Shown one piece after another: positions 8,955 through 17,137 of a stretch of 64,000 bases of DNA. Each line of letters begins with the position of its first letter. Position 1 is the stretch's first letter. A program made the translations under genes and the position numbers. The DNA lies in contig JALQCY010000001.1 in the NCBI GenBank assembly GCA_023241745.1, forward strand, positions 644,054 through 708,053, given 5' to 3'. The stretch is from Isoptericola peretonis (lineage in GTDB: Bacteria; Actinomycetota; Actinomycetes; Actinomycetales; Cellulomonadaceae). Under the pieces are notes generated by a model that saw nothing but the letters and a program-made list of their open reading frames with translations, did not search any database and was not told the origin of the DNA.

Positions 8955-9598
8955 CAGGCGTCCTCCGCGCCGCCGTCGGCCGCGTCGTCCGACCCTGCGC
9001 CCGACTCGGCGAGCACCTCGTCGACGATCGCGTCGAGCGTCGAGCCCTCCGCCTGGCCGATGACACGGGCCGCGACGCGGCCCTCGCCGTCGAGCACGAC
9101 GGTGGACGGCACGGCCTGCAGCGGCACGACGCCGGACAGCCCGGCGACGACCTGCCCGCTGCGGTCCTCGATCGACGGGTAGGGAACCTCGAAGGTGCGC
9201 TGGAACGCCAGGGCGGCGCCGGCCTCGTCCTCGGTGTTGATGCCGAGCACGCGCACGCCGTCCGCCTCGCGCTCGTTCGCGAGGGCGACCAGGTCGGGCG
9301 CCTCGGCCCGGCACGGCGCGCACCCGGCGTACCAGGTGTTGACCACCACGACGTCGCCCAGCCAGTCGGCGGTGCTCACGTCGTCGCCCTCGAACGTGGT
9401 GCCCTCGACCGTCACCGGGTCCTCGCGGTCGCCCGCGTCCCACTGCTTGACCGACCCGTCGCCGGAGACGAAGCCCTGCCCGACGACGTCGCCCGCCCCC
9501 GAGTCCTGCGCCCCGCACGCGGCGAGGAGCCCGGCCACGACGACGGCACCCGTCGCCACCGTCGCGCGCCGCAGCGCGCGTCCGCCCGTGCGCCGCAT
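8954..9598 (-). CDS. TlpA/ResA-like thioredoxin lipoprotein
   Basis: A 214-residue exported thioredoxin-fold protein. A signal peptide ends in lipobox LLAAC (C28 lipidated), and the redox motif is C93-A-P-C96 in [16 protein letters not shown] cis-Pro loop ([15 protein letters not shown]) follows. It probably reduces the CXXCH haem-binding cysteines of apocytochromes using electrons from CcdA. Start 9598 overlaps the phosphatase stop as TGATG; an ATG at 9601 is in frame and would add one residue. The C-terminus ends in an acidic Ala/Asp/Gly tail. Confidence 0.9.
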   Translation of the reverse strand: MRRTGGRALRRATVATGAVVVAGLLAACGAQDSGAGDVVGQGFVSGDGSVKQWDAGDREDPVTVEGTTFEGDDVSTADWLGDVVVVNTWYAGCAPCRAEAPDLVALANEREADGVRVLGINTEDEAGAALAFQRTFEVPYPSIEDRSGQVVAGLSGVVPLQAVPSTVVLDGEGRVAARVIGQAEGSTLDAIVDEVLAESGAGSDDAADGGAEDA

Positions 9599-10242
9599 CA
9601 TGCCCCCGGCACGGGGTCGGCGCCGGCGAGGAGGTCGCCCGCCGGCTCGGTGTAGTGCAGGCCGACGAACGTCTCGCCGTCGAACCGCAGCGACGTCAGC
9701 GACGCCAGCGCGCACTCGCGGCGCCGGGGGTCGTGCGCCAGGGGACGGCCCTCGTACGACCGGCGGGTCACCCACACCGGCAGCTGGTGGCTCACCAGCA
9801 CGACCTCGTGGCCCTCGTAGGCGCGGCGTGCGTCGTCCACCGCGGCCCGCATCCGGGTGACCTGGTCGGCGTACGGCTCGCCCCAGGACGGCTGCATCGG
9901 GTTCCACAGGTAGCGCCAGTAGCGGGGGTGCGCGAGCTGACCGGGGTTGCTCCCGATCGTCGTGCCCTCGAAGTGGTTCCCGGCCTCGACGAGGCGGTCG
10001 TCGGTGGCGAGGGTCAGGCCGAACGCCTGGGCGGTCGGGGTCGCGGTCTCCTGCGCGCGCTGCAGCGGGGACGCGACGACGGCGGCGACGTCGCGGCCCG
10101 CTCCGGACAGGTGCTCCGCCACGCGGCGCGCCATCGCCTGACCGCGCTCGGACAGCCGGTAGCCGGGGATGCGCCCGTAGAGGACCCCGCCCGGGTTGTG
10201 GACCTCGCCGTGCCGCACGAGATGGACGGTGGTGGTGGCCAT
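9598..10242 (-). CDS. Histidine phosphatase family protein
   Basis: A 214-residue branch-1 histidine phosphatase (phosphoglycerate-mutase fold). The catalytic RHG motif is R10-H11-G12 ([10 protein letters not shown]), with [10 protein letters not shown] and the second His in [11 protein letters not shown]. The substrate cannot be told from sequence; MSMEG-type family members act on small phosphometabolites. It is the first gene of the cytochrome c maturation operon and overlaps the TlpA-like gene by TGATG. ATG 10242 was chosen because the fold begins there; an in-frame extension to 10290 carries no recognisable sequence. Confidence 0.88.
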   Translation of the reverse strand: MATTTVHLVRHGEVHNPGGVLYGRIPGYRLSERGQAMARRVAEHLSGAGRDVAAVVASPLQRAQETATPTAQAFGLTLATDDRLVEAGNHFEGTTIGSNPGQLAHPRYWRYLWNPMQPSWGEPYADQVTRMRAAVDDARRAYEGHEVVLVSHQLPVWVTRRSYEGRPLAHDPRRRECALASLTSLRFDGETFVGLHYTEPAGDLLAGADPVPGA

Positions 10243-10303
10243 GGGTCCCAGTGTCCCAGAACTACGGAGCACCCAGGTCCCGTCCAGCATGACGTGACGG
10301 CCC

Positions 10304-10927
10304 TCACGCGCCGGCGGCGGCGGCCCTTCCGGGGGTGGGGTCCGGGGCCGGCTCGGACGCCGGCTCGGACACGGGTGCGGACCCGCCCCCGGGCTCGGTG
10401 GCGAGCACCGTGGCGGGGTCGAGCCCCTTCGCCCTGGCGGCGACCTTCGCCATCGCGCGCCCGAGCACGGCCATCTCCTCCGGCTCGAGGGCGTCGACGA
10501 GCAGGCGCCGGACGGCGGAGACGTGGCCCGGGGCGGCCTCCACGAGCGCCGCGTACCCCACGTCGGTCATGACGCAGCTCACGCCGCGCCGGTCACCGGG
10601 CACCGGGGTGCGCACGACGAGGCCGCGCTGCTCCATCCGGTCGACCGTGTGGGTGAGCCGGCTGCGCGACAGCGCGAGGAACTCCGCGAGCGCCGACATC
10701 CGCAGGCTCCGCCCGGGGGCCTCGGAGAGCTGCACCAGCAGGTGGTACTCGCCGAGCGTGACGGGGAGCGCCTCGTCGTGGGCGTCGCCCAGCGCCTCGA
10801 AGAACCGGGACGTGCCCTCGAGATAGCGCCGCCACGACCACTGCTGTCCCTCGTCGAGCCAGCGCACGTCCGCGCCCTCGGCGTCGCCGTCGTCGTCGCG
10901 CCGGTGCGCGTTCGTCGTCCCACCCAC
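10304..10927 (-). CDS. MarR family transcriptional regulator
   Basis: A 207-residue winged-helix regulator. The MarR core spans roughly residues 45-165, with the recognition region LRMSALAEFLALSRSRLTHTVDRMEQRGLV and the wing RTPVPGDRRGVSCVMT. A Pro/Glu-rich tail follows. It is divergent from a YceI gene, and the perfect palindrome at 10971-10988 between them is the obvious operator. AGGTTA (TAACCT on this strand, 10934-10939) is 6 nt before the GTG, suggesting a leaderless transcript. MarR members often sense phenolics, peroxides or lipophiles; no ligand is evident here. Confidence 0.9.
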   Translation of the reverse strand: MGGTTNAHRRDDDGDAEGADVRWLDEGQQWSWRRYLEGTSRFFEALGDAHDEALPVTLGEYHLLVQLSEAPGRSLRMSALAEFLALSRSRLTHTVDRMEQRGLVVRTPVPGDRRGVSCVMTDVGYAALVEAAPGHVSAVRRLLVDALEPEEMAVLGRAMAKVAARAKGLDPATVLATEPGGGSAPVSEPASEPAPDPTPGRAAAAGA

Positions 10928-10970
10928 GGGAATAGGTTACGAGGTCCGCGTGTTCTCCCCCTCGTGACGG

Positions 10971-10988
10971 TAGTTGAGTGCTCAACTA
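10971..10988. promoter_or_regulatory. Palindromic operator between marR and yceI
   Basis: TAGTTGAGTGCTCAACTA is a perfect inverted repeat with 8-bp arms and a 2-bp centre. It lies 44 bp from the MarR start and 38 bp from the YceI start. Its size and symmetry match MarR-family operators, and its position would let one protein control both promoters. The link to this MarR is inferred from adjacency. Confidence 0.8.
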
Positions 10989-11025
10989 TCTGGTAACCGC
11001 ACGACCGACATCCCGAGGAGAACTC

Positions 11026-11574
11026 ATGACCGCGCTGCCCGCAGGCCTGACCACCGGTACCTACGCCATCGACAACGCCCACTCGACCGCGTCGTTCTCC
11101 GTGCGCCACGCGGGGATCGCGAAGGTGCGCGGCACGATCGCGATCACCGGCGGCGAGATCACCGTGGGCGACGACCTCGAGTCGTCCTCCGTCTCCGCCG
11201 AGCTGGACGCCGCGTCGGTCAGCACCGGCGACGAGAACCGCGACGGCCACCTGAAGAGCGCCGACTTCTGGCACGCCGAGGAGAAGCCGGTCTGGACGTT
11301 CGCCTCGAAGGGCATCTCGACCGACGGCGACGACTACGTCATCCACGGCGCCCTGACGATCAACGGCGTCACCAACGACGTCGCGCTGCCCACCGAGTTC
11401 ACCGGCACCGCCACCGACCCGTTCGGCAACCCGCGCGCCGGCTTCGAGGCCGAGCTCGAGATCTCCCGCAAGGACTACGGCCTGACCTGGAACGCCGCGC
11501 TCGAGACCGGCGGCGTCCTCGTGGGCGACAAGGTCAAGATCGCCCTCGACATCTCGGCCATCAAGCAGGCCTGA
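11026..11574 (+). CDS. YceI family protein
   Basis: A 182-residue YceI-domain lipocalin-like beta-barrel. Blocks typical of the family are GTYAIDNAHSTASFSVRHAG, KVRGTIAITGGEI, DFWHAEEKPVWTF and GNPRAGFEAELEISRKDYGL. YceI proteins bind isoprenoid or quinone-like lipids in solved structures; the ligand here is unknown. No signal peptide is visible, as in most actinobacterial YceI. Start 11026 is preceded by GAGGAG; an in-frame GTG further upstream would run through the operator. Expression is likely repressed by the divergent MarR protein. Confidence 0.92.
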   Translation: MTALPAGLTTGTYAIDNAHSTASFSVRHAGIAKVRGTIAITGGEITVGDDLESSSVSAELDAASVSTGDENRDGHLKSADFWHAEEKPVWTFASKGISTDGDDYVIHGALTINGVTNDVALPTEFTGTATDPFGNPRAGFEAELEISRKDYGLTWNAALETGGVLVGDKVKIALDISAIKQA

Positions 11575-11581
11575 GGCCTCT

Positions 11582-11687
11582 CGCCGAGAGAGAGAAGCCG
11601 GACCCGCGAGATAGAGAGGGGACGGTCCGTAGCCGGCTACGGACCGTCCCCTCTCTATCTCGCGGGTCCGGCTTCTCTATCTCGGCG
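11582..11687. repeat. 106-bp near-perfect inverted repeat (hairpin element 2)
   Basis: Arms at 11582-11634 and 11635-11687 are 53 bp each with one mismatch (GAGAGAG against GAGATAG) and no loop; the centre is GTAGCCGGCTAC. Like element 1 at 5315-5399, each arm has the GAGATAGAGA unit twice, and both share GGGACGGTCCGT near the centre. The right arm overlaps the 3' end of rex: the rex stop TAG (11679-11677) is the TAG inside CGAGATAGAG. It sits between the convergent yceI and rex genes. Confidence 0.92.
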
Positions 11688-12336
11688 TGCCGTTCGTGGC
11701 GGCGCGGGCGGCGGCGTGGAACGCGAGGATCTGCAGCTCGCCGGCCACGTCGACGGAGCGAACGACGACGTCGTCGGGCAGCTGCAGGGCGACCGGTGCG
11801 AACGACAGGATCTCCCGCACGCCGCACGCGACGATCCGCTCGGCGATCGGCTGCGCGACCGGGCCCGGCGTCGCCAGCACGACCATCGACACCCCGGTGC
11901 GGGCCAGCACCTCCTCGAGCACGTCGACGTGCTCGATGGTCAGCCCGGCCGCGGTGCGCCCCACCACCTGCGGGTCGGCGTCCAGCAGGGCCACCACCTG
12001 GAACCCGCGCGCCGCGTACCCCGAGTAGTTGGCCAGCGCGTGCCCCAGGTTGCCGATGCCGACGATCGCCAGCCGGTGCTCGGACTCCAGCCCCAGCGCC
12101 GTGGCGATGTACCGCGCCAGCGACTGCACGTCGTAGCCGACCCCGCGCGTGCCGAACGACCCGAGGTACGACAGGTCCTTGCGCAGCTGCGCCGACCCCA
12201 CCCCCGACCGTTCCGCCAGCTCCGACGACGACGTCGTCGTGACACCGCCGTCCGCCAGGTCGCGCAGCGCGCGCAGGTAGTAGGGCAGCCGCGCCACCGT
12301 CGCGGCCGGCACCGTCGCCTCACCGAGCTCGATCAC
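11677..12336 (-). CDS. rex: Redox-sensing transcriptional repressor Rex
   Basis: A 219-residue Rex protein, which binds DNA when the NADH/NAD+ ratio is low and releases respiratory and fermentative genes when NADH rises. The N-terminal winged helix includes VARLPYYLRALRDL and SAQLRKDLSYLGSFG. The Rossmann domain has AIVGIGNLGHALANY (G93-x-G95-xx-G98) and FAPVALQLP. The GTG at 12336 has GGGGAGGA upstream. The last codons and stop lie inside the long inverted repeat. The glutaredoxin gene 19 bases upstream is likely co-transcribed. Rex could control respiratory genes such as those for cytochrome maturation. Confidence 0.93.
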   Translation of the reverse strand: MIELGEATVPAATVARLPYYLRALRDLADGGVTTTSSSELAERSGVGSAQLRKDLSYLGSFGTRGVGYDVQSLARYIATALGLESEHRLAIVGIGNLGHALANYSGYAARGFQVVALLDADPQVVGRTAAGLTIEHVDVLEEVLARTGVSMVVLATPGPVAQPIAERIVACGVREILSFAPVALQLPDDVVVRSVDVAGELQILAFHAAARAATNGTPR

Positions 12337-12355
12337 TCCGTCGTCCTCCCCGGGC

Positions 12356-12631
12356 TCAGCGTGCCAGCCTGCGCGCCAGCCGCGCGGCGTCCACCCGCCA
12401 GAAGCCCTGCTGCACGCCGTCCACCTCGACGACGGGCACGTAGTCCCCGTACTTGCCCACCAGGTCTCCGCCCGGCCCGTCGTCGACGTCGATGTCGATC
12501 TCGCGCCATGCCTCCCCCGCCGCGCCGCACACGTCCGCGACCACCGCCCGTGCCTCGTCGCACAGGTGGCAGCCGTCGCGCGTGTACAGCAGCACCCGGG
12601 GTTCACCTGCGGATCCCTGCGGCCTGCTCAC
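12356..12631 (-). CDS. Glutaredoxin family protein (DUF836-like)
   Basis: A 91-residue thioredoxin-fold protein with the redox motif C21-H-L-C24 (YTRDGCHLCDEA). YVPVVEVDG supplies the cis-Pro, and a basic C-terminus (VDAARLARRLA) follows. DUF836/glutaredoxin-like proteins next to rex are common in actinobacteria. The start at 12631 was chosen over an in-frame GTG at 12637 because the box TACGCT (12643-12638) lies 6 nt before 12631, matching the leaderless pattern in this window. It is divergent from the HAD phosphatase gene. Confidence 0.85.
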   Translation of the reverse strand: MSRPQGSAGEPRVLLYTRDGCHLCDEARAVVADVCGAAGEAWREIDIDVDDGPGGDLVGKYGDYVPVVEVDGVQQGFWRVDAARLARRLAR

Positions 12632-12666
12632 GAGCACAGCGTATCCGCGCCGTTAGGGTGGACGGC

Positions 12667-13473
12667 ATGCCGTCGCCCGCCGAGTCGTCCCCGTCGGTGC
12701 GCGCCGCAGCATTCTTCGACGTCGACAACACCATCATCCGTGGCGCCAGCGCGTTCCACCTGGCCCGGGCGCTGTACCAGCGGCGGTTCTTCGGGACGGG
12801 CGACCTGGTGCGGTTCGCGCTGATCCAGGCGAAGTACCTGCTCTTCGGCGAGTCGCGCAGCCAGATCGAGACGGTGCGCTCCAAGGCGCTGTCCCTCATC
12901 GCGGGTCGCTCCGTGGCGGAGATCACCGCCGTCGGCGAGGACGTGTACGACACCGTGCTTGAGCTACGGATCTTCCCCGGCACCAAGCGCCTGCTCGACG
13001 AGCACCTGGCCGCCGGCGACCAGGTGTGGCTGGTGACCGCGACTCCCGTGGAGATCGGCGGGCTCATCGCGCGCCGCCTCGGCGCCACCGGCTGCCTCGG
13101 CACCATCGCCGAGCACTCGGGCGGCTTCTACACCGGCCGGCTCGTGGGCGACCTCATGCACGGCGAGGCCAAGGGTGCCGCCGTGCGCGAGCTCGCCGAG
13201 CGCGAGGGCATCGACCTGTCCGCCTCTTACGCGTACGGCGACTCGCTCAACGACCTGCCGATGATGCGCACGGTCGGCCACCCGTGCCCCATCAACCCCG
13301 ACGCCCGGCTGCGCCGGCACGCCAAGGAGGTGGGCTGGCCCATCCGGGAGTTCCGCGGGCGCGGCCGGCGCGCGGCGGGACGCGGCATGAAGACCGCCTC
13401 GTGGGCGGGCGCCGCCTGGGTGGCCGGCCTCGTCCTGCGCACCATCCGCCGGCGCATCCAGGGCGGTCGCTGA
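12667..13473 (+). CDS. HAD-IB family phosphatase (SerB-like)
   Basis: A 268-residue HAD-superfamily hydrolase. Motif I is D18-V-D20-N-T22 (FFDVDNTIIRG), motif II the Thr in VWLVTATP, and motifs III/IV are K in GEAKG and the Asp pair in YGDSLNDLPMM. Subclass IB-type HADs with these motifs resemble phosphoserine phosphatase; the substrate is unassigned. A basic tail with one hydrophobic stretch (TASWAGAAWVAGLVL) may anchor it to the membrane. TAGGGT (12654-12659) sits 7 nt before the ATG. Confidence 0.9.
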   Translation: MPSPAESSPSVRAAAFFDVDNTIIRGASAFHLARALYQRRFFGTGDLVRFALIQAKYLLFGESRSQIETVRSKALSLIAGRSVAEITAVGEDVYDTVLELRIFPGTKRLLDEHLAAGDQVWLVTATPVEIGGLIARRLGATGCLGTIAEHSGGFYTGRLVGDLMHGEAKGAAVRELAEREGIDLSASYAYGDSLNDLPMMRTVGHPCPINPDARLRRHAKEVGWPIREFRGRGRRAAGRGMKTASWAGAAWVAGLVLRTIRRRIQGGR

Positions 13474-13495
13474 CCCCCGTCGGCCGGGAGCACGA

Positions 13496-13531
13496 ACGGG
13501 CCCGGCACCTCCGTGGAGGTACCGGGCCCGT
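13496..13531. terminator. Hairpin terminator between HAD gene and bS22 gene
   Basis: A 36-bp hairpin pairs ACGGGCCCGG with CCGGGCCCGT, extended by ACCTCC/GGAGGT and interrupted by one mismatch. It sits between two convergent genes and could stop both. No U-run is obvious, as is usual in high-GC actinobacteria. Confidence 0.75.
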
Positions 13532-13570
13532 CCCTGCACGTTGTCCGCCGGGCTCAGCCGGCGGACGACG

Positions 13571-13669
13571 TCACTTCTTGTTGCGGCGCTGGTGGCGCGT
13601 CTTGCGCAGCAGCTTGCGGTGCTTCTTCTTCGCCATGCGCTTGCGGCGCTTCTTGATGACGGAGCCCAT
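13571..13669 (-). CDS. 30S ribosomal protein bS22 (AURKAIP1/COX24-domain)
   Basis: A 32-residue, almost entirely basic protein: MGSVIKKRRKRMAKKKHRK and so on, ending RRNKK. This is the conserved small-subunit protein bS22 of actinobacteria, seen in mycobacterial ribosomes and carrying the AURKAIP1/COX24 motif. GAGGA lies a few bases before the ATG. The gene is easily missed because of its length. The 133-bp region upstream to acuC holds its promoter but no clear motif. Confidence 0.92.
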   Translation of the reverse strand: MGSVIKKRRKRMAKKKHRKLLRKTRHQRRNKK

Positions 13670-13802
13670 GAGGTCCTCACAATGCTTGTCGGTCGGTGGA
13701 ACACGGTTGGTCCCACGAGCCCTGTCTCCAGGGGCAGCCGACCAACGCGGAAAAGTCCGTCCCCCAGGGTACCCGACTCCGGTGGCCCACCCGAACGGCC
13801 CC

Positions 13803-14978
13803 TCAGTCGCGGTAGGGGTCCAGGCCCCAGGTGGGGAAGACGTGCCGCCGGGTGGCGAGGATCGCCCGGTCGACGTCGTCGGCGGGGTCGTACCCGTCGG
13901 CCCAGGCGCGCCACGCGACGTCGCCGCCGGCCAGCCGCTCGGCGGGGTCCAGGCCGGAGAGCTCCTCGACCTCCCGGCGCCACGACTCGGGCAGCTCCAG
14001 GCACGCGGGCAAGGGCACGTGCGCGGCCTCCGCGACGAGGCTCGCCCACACCAGCGGCACGACGTCGACGACCGCGTAGCCGCCGCCCCCGAGGGCCACC
14101 CAGCGGCCGTCCGCCAGCTCGTGCGCCAGGTCGTGCACCCACCGTGCGGCGGTGCGCTGCGCGGCCACGCCCACGTCCAGGTCGGTGAGCGGGTCGTTGC
14201 CGTGCGCGTCGCAGCCGTGCTGCGAGACGATCGCCTGCGGCCGGAAGTCGCGCACCACCGCGGGCACGACGGCGTCCACCGCGCGCAGCCAGTGCGCCCC
14301 GTCGGTGCGCGGCGGCAGCGCGACGTTCACCGCGGTGCCCTGCGCCGCGGTGCCGCCCGTGTCGCCGGCGTTGCCGCTGCCCGGGAACAGGGTGTGCCCG
14401 TCCTGGTGCACCGAGACGGTGAGCACGCGCGGGTCGTCCCAGAAGATCGCCTCGACGCCGTCGCCGTGATGGGCGTCCAGGTCGACGTACGCCACCCGCT
14501 CCGCCCCGAGGTCGAGCAGCCGCTGCACGGCCGCCGCGGCGTCGTTGTAGATGCAGAACCCGGAGGCGGCACCCCGCTGCGCGTGGTGCATCCCGCCCGC
14601 GATGTTCACGCCGTGCGCCACCCGCCCGGACCAGACCGCCTCCGCCGCGTCCACTGACGCGGCGACCAGGCGGGCCGCGGCGTCGTGCATCGCGGGGAAC
14701 ACCGGGTCGTCCTCGGTGCCGAGGCCGCGCACGAGGTCGGGCTGCCCCGTCGTGGCCGCGCGGCGGACCGCCGCGACGTAGGCGGCGTCGTGCACCGTCT
14801 CGACGAGCGCGTCGGATGCGGGCTCGACGTCCACCACCTCGAGCGTGGGCTCGTCGAGCAGCCCGAGCTCGGCCACCAGCCGCATCGTGAGGTCGAGGCG
14901 GGCGGGCGCCATGGGGTGCCCCGGTCCGAAGTCGTAGCGCAGGAGCTCGGGGCTCCACAGCAGCCGGGCGACGTGCAT
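13803..14978 (-). CDS. acuC: AcuC-like class I/II histone deacetylase family protein
   Basis: A 391-residue arginase-fold deacetylase related to AcuC, which in Bacillus deacetylates acetyl-CoA synthetase and other proteins. The zinc-site pattern is visible as YVDLDAHHGDGVE and VSQHGCDAHGNDPL, with the catalytic His pair in GMHHAQRG. GGGGYAVVDVVPLVW matches the C-terminal active-site loop. No acetoin genes are nearby, so a role in acetyl-lysine removal is more likely than acetoin use. ACGCTA (TAGCGT on this strand, 14990-14985) lies 6 nt before the ATG. It is divergent from trkH. Confidence 0.88.
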   Translation of the reverse strand: MHVARLLWSPELLRYDFGPGHPMAPARLDLTMRLVAELGLLDEPTLEVVDVEPASDALVETVHDAAYVAAVRRAATTGQPDLVRGLGTEDDPVFPAMHDAAARLVAASVDAAEAVWSGRVAHGVNIAGGMHHAQRGAASGFCIYNDAAAAVQRLLDLGAERVAYVDLDAHHGDGVEAIFWDDPRVLTVSVHQDGHTLFPGSGNAGDTGGTAAQGTAVNVALPPRTDGAHWLRAVDAVVPAVVRDFRPQAIVSQHGCDAHGNDPLTDLDVGVAAQRTAARWVHDLAHELADGRWVALGGGGYAVVDVVPLVWASLVAEAAHVPLPACLELPESWRREVEELSGLDPAERLAGGDVAWRAWADGYDPADDVDRAILATRRHVFPTWGLDPYRD

Positions 14979-15042
14979 CCCGTCACGCTAGCCGACGGCG
15001 TGGCAGGCTGTGCCCAGCGACTGAGGGGCGAGAGGGGGCAGG

Positions 15043-16431
15043 GTGCCGAGGACGTGGGGCGGCCGCGCGCTCGCGCTGCGGGGGTGGGTCGACCAGGTCG
15101 CCCGCGAGTCCCCCGCCCGCCTGGCGATGACGGTGTTCGCCGCCGTCATCACGCTGTTCACCCTGCTGCTGCTCCCCCCGTGGGCGACCGCGTCGGGACG
15201 GAGCGTCTCCATCGTCGACGCACTGTTCACGGCGACGTCGGCCGTGTGCGTCACCGGGCTCGTGGTGGTCGACACGGCGACCTACTGGTCCGAGTACGGG
15301 CGCGTCGTCATCCTGCTCGGCATCAAGATCGGCGGGCTGGGAGTGATGACGCTCGCCTCGCTGCTGGGGCTGGCCGTCTCACGTCGGCTCGGCCTGACGC
15401 AGAAGCTGCTGACGGCGTCGGAGACCAAGACCGAGCGCCTCGGCGAGGTCGGCGCCCTGCTGCGCACCATCATCATCACGGCCACGACGATCGAGCTCGC
15501 CATCGCGGTCCTGCTGTTCCCGCGTTTCGTCGCCCTCGGCGACTCCCTGGGGACGGCGGCCTGGCACGCCCTGTTCTACGGGGTCTCGTCGTTCAACAAC
15601 GCCGGCTTCGTCCCCACCGAGCACGGCCTGATGCCGTTCGCCTCCGACTGGCTGGTGCTCGTGCCCATCGCGCTGGGGGTGTTCATCGGGTCGCTCGGCT
15701 TCCCCGTGATCCTCAACATCATGACGCACCGCCGGCGGCGCCATCACTGGATCCGCTCGCTGTCGCTGCACACCAAGCTGACGGTCACCACCAGCCTGGC
15801 CCTCCTCGGTGGCGGCGCCGTCCTCATCGGCGCCCTGGAGTGGTCGAACCCCGCGACGCTGGGCGCGCAGGACGGCGCCACCCGCGTGCTGTCGTCGATC
15901 TTCGCCTCCGTGATGCCCCGCTCGGGCGGCTTCAGCACCGTGAACGTGCACGAGATGCAGCCCGAGACGTGGCTCGTCACCGACGCCCTCATGTTCGTGG
16001 GCGGCGGCTCCGCGTCCACCGCCGGCGGCATCAAGGTCACGACGCTGGCGGTCATGCTGCTGGCGATCGTCTCCGAGGCCCGGGGCGACAAGGACACCGA
16101 CGCGTTCGGCCGGCGCATCCCGCGCGACACGATCCGGCTGTCGATCGCGGTGATGTTCATGGGTGCGACGGCGGTGCTCGTGTCCTGCCTGGCCCTGCTG
16201 CGCCTCACCCCGTTCGGACTCTCCGAGGTCCTGTACGAGGTGATCTCCGCGTTCGCCACGGTCGGCCTGTCCACCGGGATCACCCCCGAGCTGCCGGACT
16301 CGGCGAAGTACTGGCTCAGCGGGCTGATGTTCGTGGGCCGCGTCGGCGTCGTCTCGCTCATGGGCGCGCTGGCCCTGCGCGACCGGCGGCGCATCGTACG
16401 CTTCCCCGAGGAGCGGCCGATCGTCGGCTGA
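15043..16431 (+). CDS. trkH: TrkH/KtrB family potassium transporter subunit
   Basis: A 462-residue potassium channel-like transporter with the four pore loops of the SKT superfamily: SAVCVTGL, SSFNNAGF, RSGGFSTVN and FATVGLSTG. Each holds the filter glycine. Membrane segments lie on either side. It works with a cytoplasmic RCK subunit, which is encoded by the next gene. Length and loop spacing fit KtrB/TrkH of Gram-positives. GAGGGGGCAGG precedes the GTG start. Confidence 0.92.
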   Translation: MPRTWGGRALALRGWVDQVARESPARLAMTVFAAVITLFTLLLLPPWATASGRSVSIVDALFTATSAVCVTGLVVVDTATYWSEYGRVVILLGIKIGGLGVMTLASLLGLAVSRRLGLTQKLLTASETKTERLGEVGALLRTIIITATTIELAIAVLLFPRFVALGDSLGTAAWHALFYGVSSFNNAGFVPTEHGLMPFASDWLVLVPIALGVFIGSLGFPVILNIMTHRRRRHHWIRSLSLHTKLTVTTSLALLGGGAVLIGALEWSNPATLGAQDGATRVLSSIFASVMPRSGGFSTVNVHEMQPETWLVTDALMFVGGGSASTAGGIKVTTLAVMLLAIVSEARGDKDTDAFGRRIPRDTIRLSIAVMFMGATAVLVSCLALLRLTPFGLSEVLYEVISAFATVGLSTGITPELPDSAKYWLSGLMFVGRVGVVSLMGALALRDRRRIVRFPEERPIVG

Positions 16432-16462
16432 CCTCCGGCCGATCCGACCAGGAAGGACCGTC

Positions 16463-17134
16463 GTGCCCGAGAAGAAGGCCCCGCCGAGGGAAGCCGGCGT
16501 GCTCGTGATCGGCCTCGGCCGCTTCGGCTCGTCGCTCGCGACGACGCTCGACCGGCTGGGTCAGGACGTGCTCGCCGTCGAGCGCGACGAGAAGCTCGTG
16601 GCGCAGTGGTCCGGACGGCTGCCGCTGGTCGAGGCGGACGCGTCGGAGGCGGAGGCGCTCATCCAGCTCGGCGCCAGGGACTTCGGCGTGGCGGTGGTGG
16701 GCGTCGGCACGGAGCTCGAGGCGTCGGTGCTCATCACGGCCAACCTGGTGGACCTCGGCACCCCGCAGATCTGGGCCAAGGCGATCTCCATGGAGCACGG
16801 CAAGATCCTCACCCGCATCGGCGCGCACCACGTGGTCTACCCGGAGGCGGACGCCGGCTCCCGCGTCGCGCACCTGGTGAGCGGCAAGATGCTCGACTAC
16901 ATCGAGGTGGAGGACGGCTTCACCATCGTGAAGATGCGGCCGCCGAAGGAGATGCAGGGCTTCACGCTGGCCCAGTCGGACATCCGCAAGCGCTACGGCG
17001 TCACCGTCATCGGCGTGAAGTCGCCGGGCGTCGAGTTCACGTACGCGACCCCCGAGACCCGCGTGAGCGCCAACGACCTGCTCGTGTGCTCCGGCCACGC
17101 CGACCTGCTGGAACGGTTCTCGGCCCGCCCCTGA
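16463..17134 (+). CDS. trkA: TrkA/KtrA family potassium regulatory subunit
   Basis: A 223-residue RCK protein that gates the TrkH/KtrB pore in response to nucleotides. The Rossmann motif VLVIGLGRFGSSLA lies at about residues 14-27, and the RCK_C domain fills the last 80 residues (MQGFTLAQSDIRKRYGVTVIGVK). In actinobacteria and Bacillus RCK_C domains can bind c-di-AMP, and the c-di-AMP synthase gene disA is in this window; a functional link is inference only. AGGAAGGA precedes the GTG. It is 31 bases after trkH and ends 3 bases from a convergent ATPase gene. Confidence 0.92.
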   Translation: MPEKKAPPREAGVLVIGLGRFGSSLATTLDRLGQDVLAVERDEKLVAQWSGRLPLVEADASEAEALIQLGARDFGVAVVGVGTELEASVLITANLVDLGTPQIWAKAISMEHGKILTRIGAHHVVYPEADAGSRVAHLVSGKMLDYIEVEDGFTIVKMRPPKEMQGFTLAQSDIRKRYGVTVIGVKSPGVEFTYATPETRVSANDLLVCSGHADLLERFSARP

Positions 17135-17137
17135 CGG

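Noticed and set aside
10978-11025. Extension of the YceI gene to the GTG at 10978
   Set aside because: It would place coding sequence over the MarR-type palindrome and ignores the GAGGAG site before ATG 11026.
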